Shown: positions 9,196 through 18,244, counted from the stretch's first letter. The stretch is DNA of 64,000 bases from Aliiruegeria lutimaris (GCF_900099935.1 NZ_FNEK01000006.1:1-64000); one strand, 5' to 3'. Translations and numbers: made by a program. Notes: generated by a model not told the origin, from the letters alone.

Positions 9196-9384
9196 AGGAC
9201 CACGGACCGAATTGTTTTCGCGGCCGAGTTTGAACTGCTCCGGAAGGTTGCCGTTGCTGTTCGTCGCGCTCGCCTGAGAGATTCATTTCCAAAGTGCATT
9301 GTGAACTAAGAGAGCTTTGTCTCGCCGTTCGCCTTGTCCGTCATCAAAAGAAGTGGTCCGACTGAGTTGATCCCGATCTGGAAC

Positions 9385-9489
9385 CACGATGTAGCGGCTG
9401 TAATCATCGAGGATGGTGGAGAGATCGAACCAGCCCCAACCAATGACCCTCAGGTAGGTGAAGTCCGTCTGCCACAGCTGGTTCGGTCG
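9385..9489 (-). pseudogene. IS3-type integrase-core fragment
   Basis: The minus strand encodes RPNQLWQTDFTY followed by VIGWGWFDLSTILDDYSRYIV, the well-conserved middle of an IS3-type transposase containing the first (TDF) and second (LDDYSR) catalytic-region motifs. The frame is open for 123 codons (9283-9651), but sequence outside these 35 residues no longer matches, indicating frameshift and decay. This is a different element from the fragments at 8583 and 9932. Confidence 0.75.
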
Positions 9490-9694
9490 CATTCGCCATT
9501 TTCGCTCGGACCATGTATGGATGGCGTCCGCGGGGCAAGGGCTTGTCGTTGCGATTTTGGCGTCTGGTCGGTTGCGGCCATGTATACGGCGTCTGATCTG
9601 CAACACGGCGGCTGCGCGCCCTGATGTATTCCGCGGTCGCTTTGGTTCCAATCAATGGCACGCGCTTCGATGCGCTCCGGTTCGAACAGGGTGT

Positions 9695-9927
9695 CCTCTG
9701 TGGAATGACGATCCCGAATTCCCCGAGATGTGCCCGGATCGCATTCATGATCTGTGTCCGCTGGCGCACCAGAAATTCCCTTGCCTTGTGGGTAACCAGC
9801 CGGCCTTGCGTTTCTTCGAATTTCACGGGACGAACCGCATCGAGGTCCGTGTGACAGCCTCACAGATCGCTTCCGCGTCCGCCTGGTCTGTCTTGCCTCG
9901 TTTCACATAACCCTTCACGTAGCTCGG
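9695..9927 (-). pseudogene. IS110-family transposase, N-terminal fragment, frameshifted
   Basis: The minus strand encodes YVKGYVKRGKTDQADAEAIC then EAVTRTSMRFVP, and after a one-base frame change KFEETQGRLVTHKAREFLV then RQRTQIMNAIRAHLGEF. This is the DEDD-type N-terminal domain of an IS110 transposase: KTDxADAEAI and RQRTxxxNxxRxHLxEFG are its hallmarks. The C-terminal serine-containing domain is absent. It meets a plus-strand IS3 fragment at about 9930. Confidence 0.8.
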
Positions 9928-9931
9928 CTCC

Positions 9932-10108
9932 ACCTTCAAAACCATCAAGTCGGAGCTGATATGGCCGCTCGCCTGGCAGACCCGCGCACAGGCCGAAAAC
10001 GCCATCGCCAAATACATCGACGGGTTCAATAACCCCATCAGGCGACAGTCATCGCTCGGTTTCCAAAGCCTCATCGCCTTTGAGCGCAGGAGCCAGGAAG
10101 TGAGCTGA
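9932..10108 (+). pseudogene. IS3-family transposase, C-terminal fragment
   Basis: The plus-strand frame ending at the TGA at 10106-10108 reads TFKTIKSELIWP, WQTRAQAENAIAKYIDGF and RRQSSLGFQSLIAFERR, the classic end of an IS3 OrfB (YIxGFYNPxRRHSxLGxxSPxxFE). The start is truncated at the IS110 remnant. The true 3' end of the transposase gene is preserved, about 100 bases from the end of the acyl-ligase gene of the neighbouring biosynthetic cluster. Confidence 0.82.
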
Positions 10109-10207
10109 ACGCTCTCCGCAAGATCCGGGCAAGTCCAGTTTGGGTGCTTGGCTTCATCGCTGACGCTGCTGTGTATATCGACAGCTGATCGGCGGGAGGC
10201 CCGGGTT

Positions 10208-11632
10208 TCAGCAGAGCGGGGCAAGCTGGCGGCGAAGCTGTCGTTCGTCGACCTTGGAGGCGTGACGTTTGTCCATGGGGATGCTCTTCACGTGTACGAC
10301 ATTGCCCACACCATGCGTCTCGGCGTTTCGACGCCACTCGTGCAGATGCAACGGATCGCCCTCAATTGCCAGAACAGCCGATTCATCGTTCAGCCGTACC
10401 AGCGCGGCGCGGCTTACACCCGGCCAGTAGCGCGCCGAGGTTTCTACCTGCAGCGGCATCGGCTGCGAGATCCCGTCGGCCCGCCAGCGCCCGAGAAGCC
10501 ATAGCCGCCCCTGCGTGTCCATCCGCGCTGCATCTCCGGTCCGATGCCAGATCCGCGCGTCTTCGCGGATCTTGTCGCCTGCATCCTGTGCCGGATCGAT
10601 ATATCCCGAATTGACGTGATCGCCGGAGACCTGGATTTCTCCATCCACGAGGCGCAGTTCGAGACCCGGCACCGGGGGCCCGGCGAGCAGGCCGCCACCG
10701 GCTTCCATCTCGGCCCAGTCCGCGTCCGAAATCGACTCCGTTCCGATATGCGCGATCGGCTCGGCTTCGGTCGAACCGTAGACGGCGACCACGCGCAGGT
10801 CCGGCCTTTGGTGCCGCAGCCGCTGTATCGTGTCGGGGAAGACCGGGCCGCCGCCCGTGAAGATTGTCGAAATGCTCGACGGAACGCCCGTTGCCGCCAG
10901 TTTTTCGCAGATCGCCGGGGGCAGCAGCAGGCGGGTGGCGCCGCTGCGGGTGATCCAGTCGCGAATCTTCTCGATCTCGGCACGGTCCTGGCGGGTCAGT
11001 TTCCAGTTCGGCAGCACGGTGCAACGCCCGGCGGCAAGGTTGACCAGAGCGAATACCGGGAAACCGACCAGATCGCGCTCGGTGCCATCGGAGGCCAGCA
11101 GCGGCGAAACGGCTGCGTTCTGCGCCATCAGGAAGCCATGGCTGCGCAGGATGCCCTTGGGCGCGCCGCTGGAACCGGAGGTGAAGGAGATCAGGGCCGG
11201 GTCGTCGGGCGTCACTTCCGGTGATTGGAAGGTGTCGTCCCCTGTTCGCGACGCTTCAAGCCAGTGCATCCGCCAAAGCGCCGGCAGCAGGCGGAGCAGC
11301 CAATAGCGCCCCGCCGTGGCGAGCGCCACGGGTCGCGTCACGCGTATGGCATGCAGAAGCCCCCGCAGGCCCAGTGCCGGTTCGGGAAATACCGCCACCA
11401 GCCCGGCTTTCCAGATCCCGGCCAGCGTCACGTAGAGCTCCGACGTGACCGGAGCCGCCACCAGCACCCGGTCCCCCTTGCGCAGGCCGCGCTTCAGAAT
11501 TTGCGCCGCAAAGGCGGTCGAGCGCCGATCGAGTTCGGCGTTGGTGGTGATCTTTCCGGACGGATCAAGCAGCGCCGGGTCGTTCGGCGTGCGCGCAACC
11601 CGCGCCGCGAAGGCTTCAAGCAGGGTTGTCAT
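10208..11632 (-). CDS. AMP-dependent acyl-CoA synthetase/ligase
   Basis: Adenylate-forming enzyme that should activate a carboxylic acid with ATP, probably as a CoA or enzyme-bound ester. Signatures: the P-loop-like ISFTSGSSGAPKGILRSHG, the VYGSTEAEPIAH motif, HRTGDAARMDTQGRLWLLGR with the ribose-binding Asp, and the C-terminal catalytic Lys in DKRHASKVDERQL. That tail resembles OleC-type ligases. 474 residues, somewhat short for the family but with both domains. I chose the ATG at 11632; the codon before it is TTG. It overlaps the GNAT gene by 17 bases and ends the cluster. IS debris begins 100 bases downstream, so further genes may have been lost. Confidence 0.9.
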   Translation of the reverse strand: MTTLLEAFAARVARTPNDPALLDPSGKITTNAELDRRSTAFAAQILKRGLRKGDRVLVAAPVTSELYVTLAGIWKAGLVAVFPEPALGLRGLLHAIRVTRPVALATAGRYWLLRLLPALWRMHWLEASRTGDDTFQSPEVTPDDPALISFTSGSSGAPKGILRSHGFLMAQNAAVSPLLASDGTERDLVGFPVFALVNLAAGRCTVLPNWKLTRQDRAEIEKIRDWITRSGATRLLLPPAICEKLAATGVPSSISTIFTGGGPVFPDTIQRLRHQRPDLRVVAVYGSTEAEPIAHIGTESISDADWAEMEAGGGLLAGPPVPGLELRLVDGEIQVSGDHVNSGYIDPAQDAGDKIREDARIWHRTGDAARMDTQGRLWLLGRWRADGISQPMPLQVETSARYWPGVSRAALVRLNDESAVLAIEGDPLHLHEWRRNAETHGVGNVVHVKSIPMDKRHASKVDERQLRRQLAPLC

Positions 11633-12464
11633 CAAGCACTTTTCCCATCAGCGCGTAACGGCGGAACATGCGCCCCCCGAGCTGGGCGCTTCGCTGGGCC
11701 GAGACGTTCGTCTCATGGATCAGCGCGTGGATCGCGGTGGCGAAACCCGCCTCCTGCGCCGCGCTGTGGAAAACCGATGCCAGCGCTTGCCCCGCGCCAT
11801 GTTGCAGGCTGGCATAGGTCTTGAGAATGACCGTGTCCGGGGCAGGACCCGCGCCATAGTTCGGAATGCCAAAGAGAAAACCCACCAGTGCGCCTTCGGA
11901 ATTGTAGGCGAACAGGACGAATTCGCGCCGGATGACGGGCACGAAGGGAAGGTACATCCCCAGGAACGCCTCCCGCGAGATGGGGGTATAGAAAGCATTC
12001 CCGGAGAAGGCGGATAGCGACAGGTCGTAGACCTGAGAGAAATGCGCCTCGGGATCGGTGCCGTCCCAGGTTTCGACACGAATTTCCGGGTCCACGGGCG
12101 GTGGATTGTCCATGCCCGCAAGCGTGACCCGGGCGGAGAAATACCGGGCGATCGGGGCAAAACCGGCGGCCTCGAAGGCGGCAAGGTCGGATGGCCCCGA
12201 GGTTGGCTCCATGAGGAAGGGCGGCGTTCCATCGGTTTCGGTGACCAGCCGGTAGCTGTTCCAGGTGGTGCCGTCCATCGGGCCGAGAAGCCGGCGGGCA
12301 CCGGCCTCGCGCGCGGCGGCTGTGGCCTCGGCGAGAACCGCAGCCCCGTCCTTGACCGAACCGCATGAAAACTTTCCCACCGCCATGGTTGGCGCGCCTT
12401 CCCAGTCCGGCGCGTCGGGAAACAGCGTTGCATGGGCAGTGCCGTGGTTGAATTCCTGGGTCAC
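11616..12464 (-). CDS. GNAT-family N-acyltransferase
   Basis: About 282 residues with a GNAT-like fold in the C-terminal half: a beta strand FVLFAYNSEGALVGFLFGIP, then VILKTYASLQHGAGQALASV where the acyl-CoA pyrophosphate loop would be, and HALIHETNVSAQRSAQLGGR, close to the usual C-terminal asparagine/alanine helix. Start is the GTG at 12464, which overlaps the preceding stop as GTGA; upstream codons in the same frame run through the kinase-like gene and are not real. In this cluster it may acylate an amino group, for instance one introduced by the BtaA-like enzyme. That role is inference. Confidence 0.78.
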   Translation of the reverse strand: MTQEFNHGTAHATLFPDAPDWEGAPTMAVGKFSCGSVKDGAAVLAEATAAAREAGARRLLGPMDGTTWNSYRLVTETDGTPPFLMEPTSGPSDLAAFEAAGFAPIARYFSARVTLAGMDNPPPVDPEIRVETWDGTDPEAHFSQVYDLSLSAFSGNAFYTPISREAFLGMYLPFVPVIRREFVLFAYNSEGALVGFLFGIPNYGAGPAPDTVILKTYASLQHGAGQALASVFHSAAQEAGFATAIHALIHETNVSAQRSAQLGGRMFRRYALMGKVLDDNPA

Positions 12465-13792
12465 AGCTTTCCTCCCTCGAAGGTTGCGGCAGAGATGGCG
12501 TAGGCGAGCGCTGGCAGCAGGACCGCCAGCACGCCGAGCCGGGGCATGCGGTATCGGTAAAAGACGCCGGGGCGGGTCACCGTCGCCATGCCGACCAACG
12601 CGACGCTTGCAATCATGACCAGCCCAGCCTGCGGTGCCCAGTGTTTCTCGGCCGGGTTGAAATCCATCAGCCAGTTCCAGACCGGCGGCATCGCAACGCC
12701 CAGCCCGAGAAAGGCGGCAAGCCGTGTTCCAAGGCCAAGGCCCGACATCGCCAGCATCGTCAAACCCACGCAAATCCCTGCAAGACTCGCCCCGAAGGCA
12801 TCCAGCGCGTTGAAGCCCGTTGCGTTGCCAGCGGCGAGCCAGCCAAAGCTCAGCGCGGCGAGTGCCGCGACCGCATCCAGTTCGGGATGCGCGCTGGCGC
12901 TGGGGGATTTGCGTTCGGCGACGAGGTGAAGAAGCAGCATCAGAACGCAGAAGACGACGTTTTGCGTGGCCGTGACCGAAAGCAGAAGGAAGATCGCGGC
13001 AAGGTACGCGCGCGCGATCTGGGTCGGCAGGCCGAAACGGCGGGCGGTTGCATGGAACAGGGCCAGTGCCCCGAGATAGGTGGCGAACAGGGTTATCAGG
13101 TCTTCGGCACTGCTTGTCCTGTGTTCCCGCAGAATGATCAGCACCGCCAGCGGCAGGAACAGGTTGTCGAAACCGCGCCAGCTATCGGCCTCCACGAACG
13201 TGCTGAAGGTCGCGATCAGGAAGGCGAGGATCACGACGTTTTCGCGCGAGATGCCGGACAGCAACAGCAAGCATGTCATTGACAGGATGACTGTTACCAG
13301 GAAGAGGACCGCACTGCCCTCGAGGCTCTTTTGACCGTCCTCGACGGCAATGAAGCGCCTGCCATAGGCGCTGCCGGCCAGTGCGGCGGCGGCGTCGCCA
13401 AGTGTCAGAACGGCCAGCGGCAGGATATAGAGCAGCGGATCACGCTGGCTGAGCAGGAGCACCAATCCGACCGCGGCAACGATCAGGAAGTCGCCATAGG
13501 ACTGCCGCTCCACGGAATGGAGCGCGGCGCCGGCACCCTTGGAACGCAGGGCGGGCAGGCGCATCGCGGCCATCGCCAGAACTGCAAGACCGAGCAGCAG
13601 ATAGACCGGCCAGTTTTCGGAAAAGACGTACGGCAGGCAGATCGCAAAGAGCCCGGTGACCACATGGACGATCTTGCGCTGCAATTCGGCGCTCCAGCAG
13701 GCAGCCTCCGCTCGGCGGCGCACCAGCATCATGAAGCCGAGCAGGCCCGCAATGGAGAGTGCCGCCAGCAGGATCGGGCCGAGCAGGGCCAT
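12461..13792 (-). CDS. Dolichol/phytol kinase-like integral membrane protein
   Basis: 443 residues with about 12-14 hydrophobic segments. The N-terminal half carries the marks of the SEC59/VTE5/CTP-transferase superfamily: LQRKIVHVVTGLFAICLPYV, then LGDAAAALAGSAYGRRF and KSLEGSAVLFLVTVILS, matching the RKxxH, GDxxAxxxGxxxG and KSxEG motifs of CTP-dependent polyprenol and phytol kinases. The second half is a further membrane domain without a clear match. The ATG at 13792 shares a base with the upstream stop (TGATG). It would phosphorylate a lipid or isoprenoid alcohol at the inner membrane. Not close enough to assign a substrate. Confidence 0.8.
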   Translation of the reverse strand: MALLGPILLAALSIAGLLGFMMLVRRRAEAACWSAELQRKIVHVVTGLFAICLPYVFSENWPVYLLLGLAVLAMAAMRLPALRSKGAGAALHSVERQSYGDFLIVAAVGLVLLLSQRDPLLYILPLAVLTLGDAAAALAGSAYGRRFIAVEDGQKSLEGSAVLFLVTVILSMTCLLLLSGISRENVVILAFLIATFSTFVEADSWRGFDNLFLPLAVLIILREHRTSSAEDLITLFATYLGALALFHATARRFGLPTQIARAYLAAIFLLLSVTATQNVVFCVLMLLLHLVAERKSPSASAHPELDAVAALAALSFGWLAAGNATGFNALDAFGASLAGICVGLTMLAMSGLGLGTRLAAFLGLGVAMPPVWNWLMDFNPAEKHWAPQAGLVMIASVALVGMATVTRPGVFYRYRMPRLGVLAVLLPALAYAISAATFEGGKL

Positions 13793-14883
13793 CACCGCAC
13801 CTGCTCGATCACGAAATCGGAGTAGAAAAAGGCTTTGTCCATCTGCTTGAGGTCGTTTTCCAGAGCGGTGAGTGGCTTCACCCGGTCTGCAAGTGAAGCA
13901 GGTACCCGGCGCGGCGCCATCATGTTCCAGTAGACCAGCCGCGCCCCCGGGCTCGCGCGCTCAAGAAGTCGCGCATAGGCGGCTTCGGCCGCTGCGGGCG
14001 ACATGTATTCGAAGATATCGGACAGGTTGAACCCGTCCACCGGCGTGGTGCCGCTGGACTCCATGGGGCCGTGGACCAGTTCGAGCCGGTCCAGCCTGTC
14101 GCGGATGATCTCGTAGGGCTCCGGCCGCCAGGGCATCGGCAGTGCCGCGCCATGCCCGCCCTTGAGGATCCAGTGCAGGAACGGGTTCTCCGCCGGGTCG
14201 CAGGTGACCCCTGCATGGCGGATGCGACGGGCGACATGTTCGGCGACGGAGCCCTCGACATGGTCGAAGAACGCCTTGTCCCGGCCCATTCGGCCCATTG
14301 TGAAACGGGAAAAGAAAAGCTGCAGCATCAGCCGCCAGCGCCAGGTGACGAAGCGCTCGTCCAGGAAACGCACGCGTTCGGCCTGTGGTCGGGAGACGAA
14401 AACATCGTCGATGGTTCGACGGGAATGGATAAGCGGCAGGAGCCATTGGCGGAAGATACGAAAATACCGCTCGAACCGGCCGACACCGCCAGCGCCAAAG
14501 GCTTCGACCTGTGGGCGCAGCGCCTGCCAGCGAGTGCGGGTCTCCTCCGGCAGGTTCTTCAGCGCGCGGTCTAGCAATGCGCCCCGTCGCTCGCTCGGGC
14601 GCGACCCCATCAGTTCGAGGAATTCCGGCTGCTCCATCGCGCGCATCGCGCCCATGCGCAGGCGCAGGCAATCGAGCTGTGCCGCCGACAGGTCGACCGC
14701 CGTAACCCGCTCGGGGTCCAGTGTCAGGAGCGCCAGCGCGTTATCGCCCGCCGAGCAGACCGAGAGGAAATTCTGCCCCGGATCCGGGCGCATCGCGGCG
14801 ACCAGGATATCGGCATCCTCCCATAACTGGGCGTAGCGGATGATGTCGAAGCGGGCCCGCTCGGCGATGTCATTGCGTGTCAT
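13792..14883 (-). CDS. DUF3419/BtaA-like 3-amino-3-carboxypropyl transferase
   Basis: 363 residues resembling BtaA, which moves the 3-amino-3-carboxypropyl group of S-adenosylmethionine onto diacylglycerol in betaine-lipid synthesis. Visible family features: IIRYAQLWEDADILV near the N-terminus, the SAM-binding loop LSVCSAGDNALALLTLDP, the acidic residue AVDLSAAQLDCL, and GRFERYFRIFRQWLLP. A second conserved block ends with GFNLSDIFEYMSP. No btaB-type N-methyltransferase lies beside it, so the product is probably not a betaine lipid. It overlaps the dikinase gene by 14 bases. Here I infer that it adds a homoserine-type head group to the cluster's lipid product. Confidence 0.85.
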   Translation of the reverse strand: MTRNDIAERARFDIIRYAQLWEDADILVAAMRPDPGQNFLSVCSAGDNALALLTLDPERVTAVDLSAAQLDCLRLRMGAMRAMEQPEFLELMGSRPSERRGALLDRALKNLPEETRTRWQALRPQVEAFGAGGVGRFERYFRIFRQWLLPLIHSRRTIDDVFVSRPQAERVRFLDERFVTWRWRLMLQLFFSRFTMGRMGRDKAFFDHVEGSVAEHVARRIRHAGVTCDPAENPFLHWILKGGHGAALPMPWRPEPYEIIRDRLDRLELVHGPMESSGTTPVDGFNLSDIFEYMSPAAAEAAYARLLERASPGARLVYWNMMAPRRVPASLADRVKPLTALENDLKQMDKAFFYSDFVIEQVR

Positions 14884-17326
14884 GGCCGAGCCGAACCTCC
14901 CCGCTTTCCCCGTCGACGGTCAGCCACGCGCCCTCGGGCACCCAATCCGTCGCCCCCTTGATGCCGACGACGCAGGGGATGCCAAGCTCCCGCGCCACGA
15001 TGGCCGAATGTGACAGCAGCGAGCCGCGCTCGACGACAATGGCCGCCGCGTTGGAAAAGACGGCGATCCAGCCGGGGTCGGTGTTTCGTGCCACGAGGAT
15101 TTCACCAGCGACCAGGTGCTCGCTGCGCGGGTCGCGGATCACGCGGGCAGGCGCGGTGACACGGCCCGCCGAACAGCCCGTGCCGATGCGGGCATCGCCG
15201 GTCTCTTCCGGTTTCGCCTGTGCCGGCCCGGCGCGCACCAGCAGCGCCGCACCGCGCCCGATGAGGCGTTCCGGCGGATCGGGCAGGCGTGCGTTGTGAT
15301 CCTGTTCCGCCTTGCGGGCAGATACGATCGCGCGGAGATCGGTCGAGAGGGCATTGCCTTCGATGGCGCCCAGAACCTCCCCGACCGTCAGGTGGAAGAT
15401 ATCGCGCGGCGCGTCCAGCCGGCCATTGGCCCAGAACTCCCGGCCCATGGCGAGGAAAACGCGCCGGGCATGGCCAAAGATCCGGGTGCGCTCGAAGCGC
15501 AGGTTCTCCCGGTCCCGCACCCGCGCCTTGGCATAGACGGTGGCCCAGCGGGCGAGCTGTCGGCGGACCGGCCTGCCCGGAATTGCTGCCTCCCAGTCGG
15601 GTTCGGAGCGCTCGGCGGTGGCTTTGGCGGATCGGTTCGCGCTGGCTGCAATCGCGGCGAGAAGCTGCGAGGGGTCTTCATCGAGCGGGATCGATTCCAG
15701 TTTCAACTCCTGCGTGCAGCGATCCCCGAAGCGCTCCAGATAGGCTGTGAACGCGGCTTCGATTTCAGGCTGCCCCGCCAAGGCCACGCGACCGTCTTGG
15801 AGAAGGGCGTTGGCCAGCCCTGCCGCGGCCACCATCCGGCCCATCTCAGCGATCCGCTGCGACGGCTCGGCAGAGACAATATCGCCTTGGCCGATCATCA
15901 CGTCGTTATGCAGCGACAGTCCCGCCGGGCCGGCCCATTTCTCCAACAGCTTGCGCGATCCGCCAAAGGCCATCATGCAGAGGAAATCGTTGACCAGCGG
16001 CGCATCCCAGCGGTCGAGAAGGTCCGCCTCGATGGTCCGCCACGTGGCGGCCAGTTCGGTGAGATTGGCCCTCTCGGGCGGCGTGCCGGTGGCAAGGGCG
16101 CGTTCCAGCCGCGTAAGGAACCGGCGTTTCGTGGCCGGCAGGCGCAGCGCGGCCCAGAAAAGGCCCATGGCGACCCGCGTCGTTCTGAGCGTTTCGATGA
16201 ACCGCTTCAGCCCGGTGGCCGGTGGCGGGCCGATGGAATCCCGAAGTTCGGCCGGAAGCGGCTCATCGACCCCCATCATGGTTTCCATGTGGTCCCGGTT
16301 GCGGGAGAAGCCGGGCAGAAGCGCCAATGTCCGGTACCAGTTGCCGAGGTTGTAATAGACCCGGCCATCGACGCGGGTAAGCAGGTTGTCGAAGACGGGC
16401 GTGTTGGCGGAGATCTCGGCAGGGCGGACCCCGAGCAGCGCCACGAAGGCCCGGTAGACCCGGTTATAGACATAACAGGCAAAGCTGTAGGTGAGCGGGC
16501 TGACGATGCCGGGATAACTCTCGACGATATTGGAATTGTCCAGCACGACCAGAGCGCCGTCCGGCATCGGGCGCGGGCGTAGCAGCGTGGTGATCGGGCG
16601 GGATTGCAGCATGTAGAGCCGCGCGCCGTCGAGCGCCCATTCGATATCCTGTGGCCTGCCGAAAACCTCCTCGGCGCGCGTGGCAAGGGTGGCGATCTTC
16701 TGCGCCTCTTCCTGCGTCAGGACCTGCGGCTCCGCGGGAGTAACGAGCAACTCGCCTGTCTCCGAAACCTGCCAGTCTTCGCCATCGGCCGCGCCGGAAA
16801 CCAGCGCTTCGCCCAGTCCCTCCACCGCCGAAATGACCCGGCACCCCTGGAACCCGCTGACCGGGTCGGCCGAAAATGCCACACCGGCCGCGCGCGCCGG
16901 CACCATTTGCTGAACGATGATCGCCGGGGCTTCGGCCGGCGCGGCATGGGTTGCCGCCCGGTAGCTCGCGAGGCTGTCGGAAAAGCCCGAGGCCCAGACG
17001 TCGCGGATTGCGGCTTCCACCTCCGGCGCGGGAATGTCGAGCCCGGTATGGAACTGGCCGGCGTGGCTGTGCGCGCTGCCGTCCTCGGCCCGCCCGGAGG
17101 AGCGCACGGCGTATGGGCCCGGTCCCAGGCGTTCGAGCGCCTCTTGCAGTTCTGCGGCGAGTTCTGGCTGCGCGACAACACAATCATCCTGCCAATGGCA
17201 GGCTTGCGGCGAGACCACGCAAAACGCGGGCACATCGAAGCCCGCCTCGGATAACCGGTGGAGCGCCGCGCCCTTGCCGCCGGCGGTTTCCACCGAGATC
17301 TCTTCGGGCTTCAGGATCAGGTTCAT
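14870..17326 (-). CDS. PEP-synthase/rifampin-phosphotransferase-like dikinase
   Basis: 818 residues. N-terminal ATP-grasp part: GGKGAALHRLSEAGFDVPAF, YAVRSSGRAEDGSAHSHAGQ, then AGVAFSADPVSG and DIEWALDGARLYMLQSRPIT. A long helical middle section (about 330-680) follows. The C-terminal swivelling domain has the phospho-carrier His773 in GSLLSHSAIVARELGIP and stops shortly after. The PEP/pyruvate-binding barrel of true PEP synthases is missing, so the layout is that of rifampin phosphotransferases: ATP plus an acceptor hydroxyl gives AMP, Pi and a phosphorylated acceptor. It starts three bases after the prenyltransferase stop. Acceptor unknown; a lipid or isoprenoid alcohol would fit the cluster. 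Confidence 0.85.
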   Translation of the reverse strand: MNLILKPEEISVETAGGKGAALHRLSEAGFDVPAFCVVSPQACHWQDDCVVAQPELAAELQEALERLGPGPYAVRSSGRAEDGSAHSHAGQFHTGLDIPAPEVEAAIRDVWASGFSDSLASYRAATHAAPAEAPAIIVQQMVPARAAGVAFSADPVSGFQGCRVISAVEGLGEALVSGAADGEDWQVSETGELLVTPAEPQVLTQEEAQKIATLATRAEEVFGRPQDIEWALDGARLYMLQSRPITTLLRPRPMPDGALVVLDNSNIVESYPGIVSPLTYSFACYVYNRVYRAFVALLGVRPAEISANTPVFDNLLTRVDGRVYYNLGNWYRTLALLPGFSRNRDHMETMMGVDEPLPAELRDSIGPPPATGLKRFIETLRTTRVAMGLFWAALRLPATKRRFLTRLERALATGTPPERANLTELAATWRTIEADLLDRWDAPLVNDFLCMMAFGGSRKLLEKWAGPAGLSLHNDVMIGQGDIVSAEPSQRIAEMGRMVAAAGLANALLQDGRVALAGQPEIEAAFTAYLERFGDRCTQELKLESIPLDEDPSQLLAAIAASANRSAKATAERSEPDWEAAIPGRPVRRQLARWATVYAKARVRDRENLRFERTRIFGHARRVFLAMGREFWANGRLDAPRDIFHLTVGEVLGAIEGNALSTDLRAIVSARKAEQDHNARLPDPPERLIGRGAALLVRAGPAQAKPEETGDARIGTGCSAGRVTAPARVIRDPRSEHLVAGEILVARNTDPGWIAVFSNAAAIVVERGSLLSHSAIVARELGIPCVVGIKGATDWVPEGAWLTVDGESGEVRLGHDTQ

Positions 17327-17329
17327 GGC

Positions 17330-18244
17330 TCAAGCCCCGAATTCGAGCGGAAGGAAGCCTGCCGCGAGGTAGCACAGCAGCACCCATAACCCGGAAGCCA
17401 TGTCCACGCGCCCTTGCCAGACGGGATCGGGTGTGGCCCGAAACCGCATCATGCAGAAGGCGACAAGCAGCAACCCGGTGCCGCCCGCTGCCGTGATCGC
17501 GGTCGCCGCGCCGAGCGCTTGTCCCAGGGCGGCGAGCAGGAGGAAAGCGATGACGACCGTGGCAAACCATATCAGGACTGCCCGCCGTGGCCCCCACAGG
17601 CCCGAATAGGTCTCGACCCCTTCACGCTCCTTCTCGGGCGCCCAGACCTTGCGGCCGATCTCGATCACGCAGCCATTGGCGAAACTCAGCGCAAGGAACC
17701 ACGCGAGGGCGGGTGAGGGGGCTCCGCCGCCGGCGGTCCATTCGATGCCGGTCAGCATCAGGTCGATCAGCGGCATGATCAGCATGTGGCTGAGCAGGTA
17801 GACCACCGGGCGGGCCTTGAGCCACGCGGGCGATCCGAATTCGGCGGTCATCAGGGTCAGCCAGACCCATGTCAGGCACAGCAATCCCAGCGTTGCCAGG
17901 TTCCACGACCACGCGAGTGCGAGCATCCCGGCACCCACCACGGCCGCGAGCGTGAGAATGGTCCGCAGGCTGACCAGCCCGCGCGGGATGGGCCGTTCGG
18001 GCCGGTAACGGCAGTCGTCCTCCAAGTCCTTGTACTCGTCGCAGGCACGCATCTGGAAGAAGATCCCGAGCGCCAGCAGCGCCGCGATGACATAGGCCAT
18101 GGGGCCGGGCAGGGGGCGCCCGGCCAGCATCGCCGAGACATTGATGCTGGCGGCGGCGAACACGGAAAGCAAAGGCACTGTCCGAACAAGCGGAAAGCGC
18201 TCGGATTGGTAGATCCAGAGGCGTCCTGCGAGGCCCGCGGTCAT
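17330..18244 (-). CDS. UbiA-family prenyltransferase-like membrane protein
   Basis: 304 residues, about eight to nine membrane segments. The first Asp-rich motif is present as ACDEYKDLEDDCRYRPERPI followed by PRG (residues 67-89), as in enzymes binding Mg-prenyl diphosphate. The second motif region (EIGRKVWAPEKEREGVETYS, about 195-214) keeps the Glu, Arg and Lys pattern and the GVxTYS end but lacks the usual DxxxD, so the acceptor or mechanism may differ. The ATG overlaps the HMG-CoA reductase stop as ATGA. Probably transfers an isoprenoid onto a polar acceptor at the inner membrane. Confidence 0.83.
   Translation of the reverse strand: MTAGLAGRLWIYQSERFPLVRTVPLLSVFAAASINVSAMLAGRPLPGPMAYVIAALLALGIFFQMRACDEYKDLEDDCRYRPERPIPRGLVSLRTILTLAAVVGAGMLALAWSWNLATLGLLCLTWVWLTLMTAEFGSPAWLKARPVVYLLSHMLIMPLIDLMLTGIEWTAGGGAPSPALAWFLALSFANGCVIEIGRKVWAPEKEREGVETYSGLWGPRRAVLIWFATVVIAFLLLAALGQALGAATAITAAGGTGLLLVAFCMMRFRATPDPVWQGRVDMASGLWVLLCYLAAGFLPLEFGA

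Noticed and set aside
12465-12773. N-terminal extension of the GNAT protein
   Set aside because: It lies wholly within the membrane kinase-like gene and reads as Arg/Gly-rich antisense-type sequence; the GTGA overlap gives a better start.
15116-16582. Long plus-strand frame opposite the dikinase gene
   Set aside because: Shadow frame; the minus strand holds ATP-grasp and phospho-His motifs in order.
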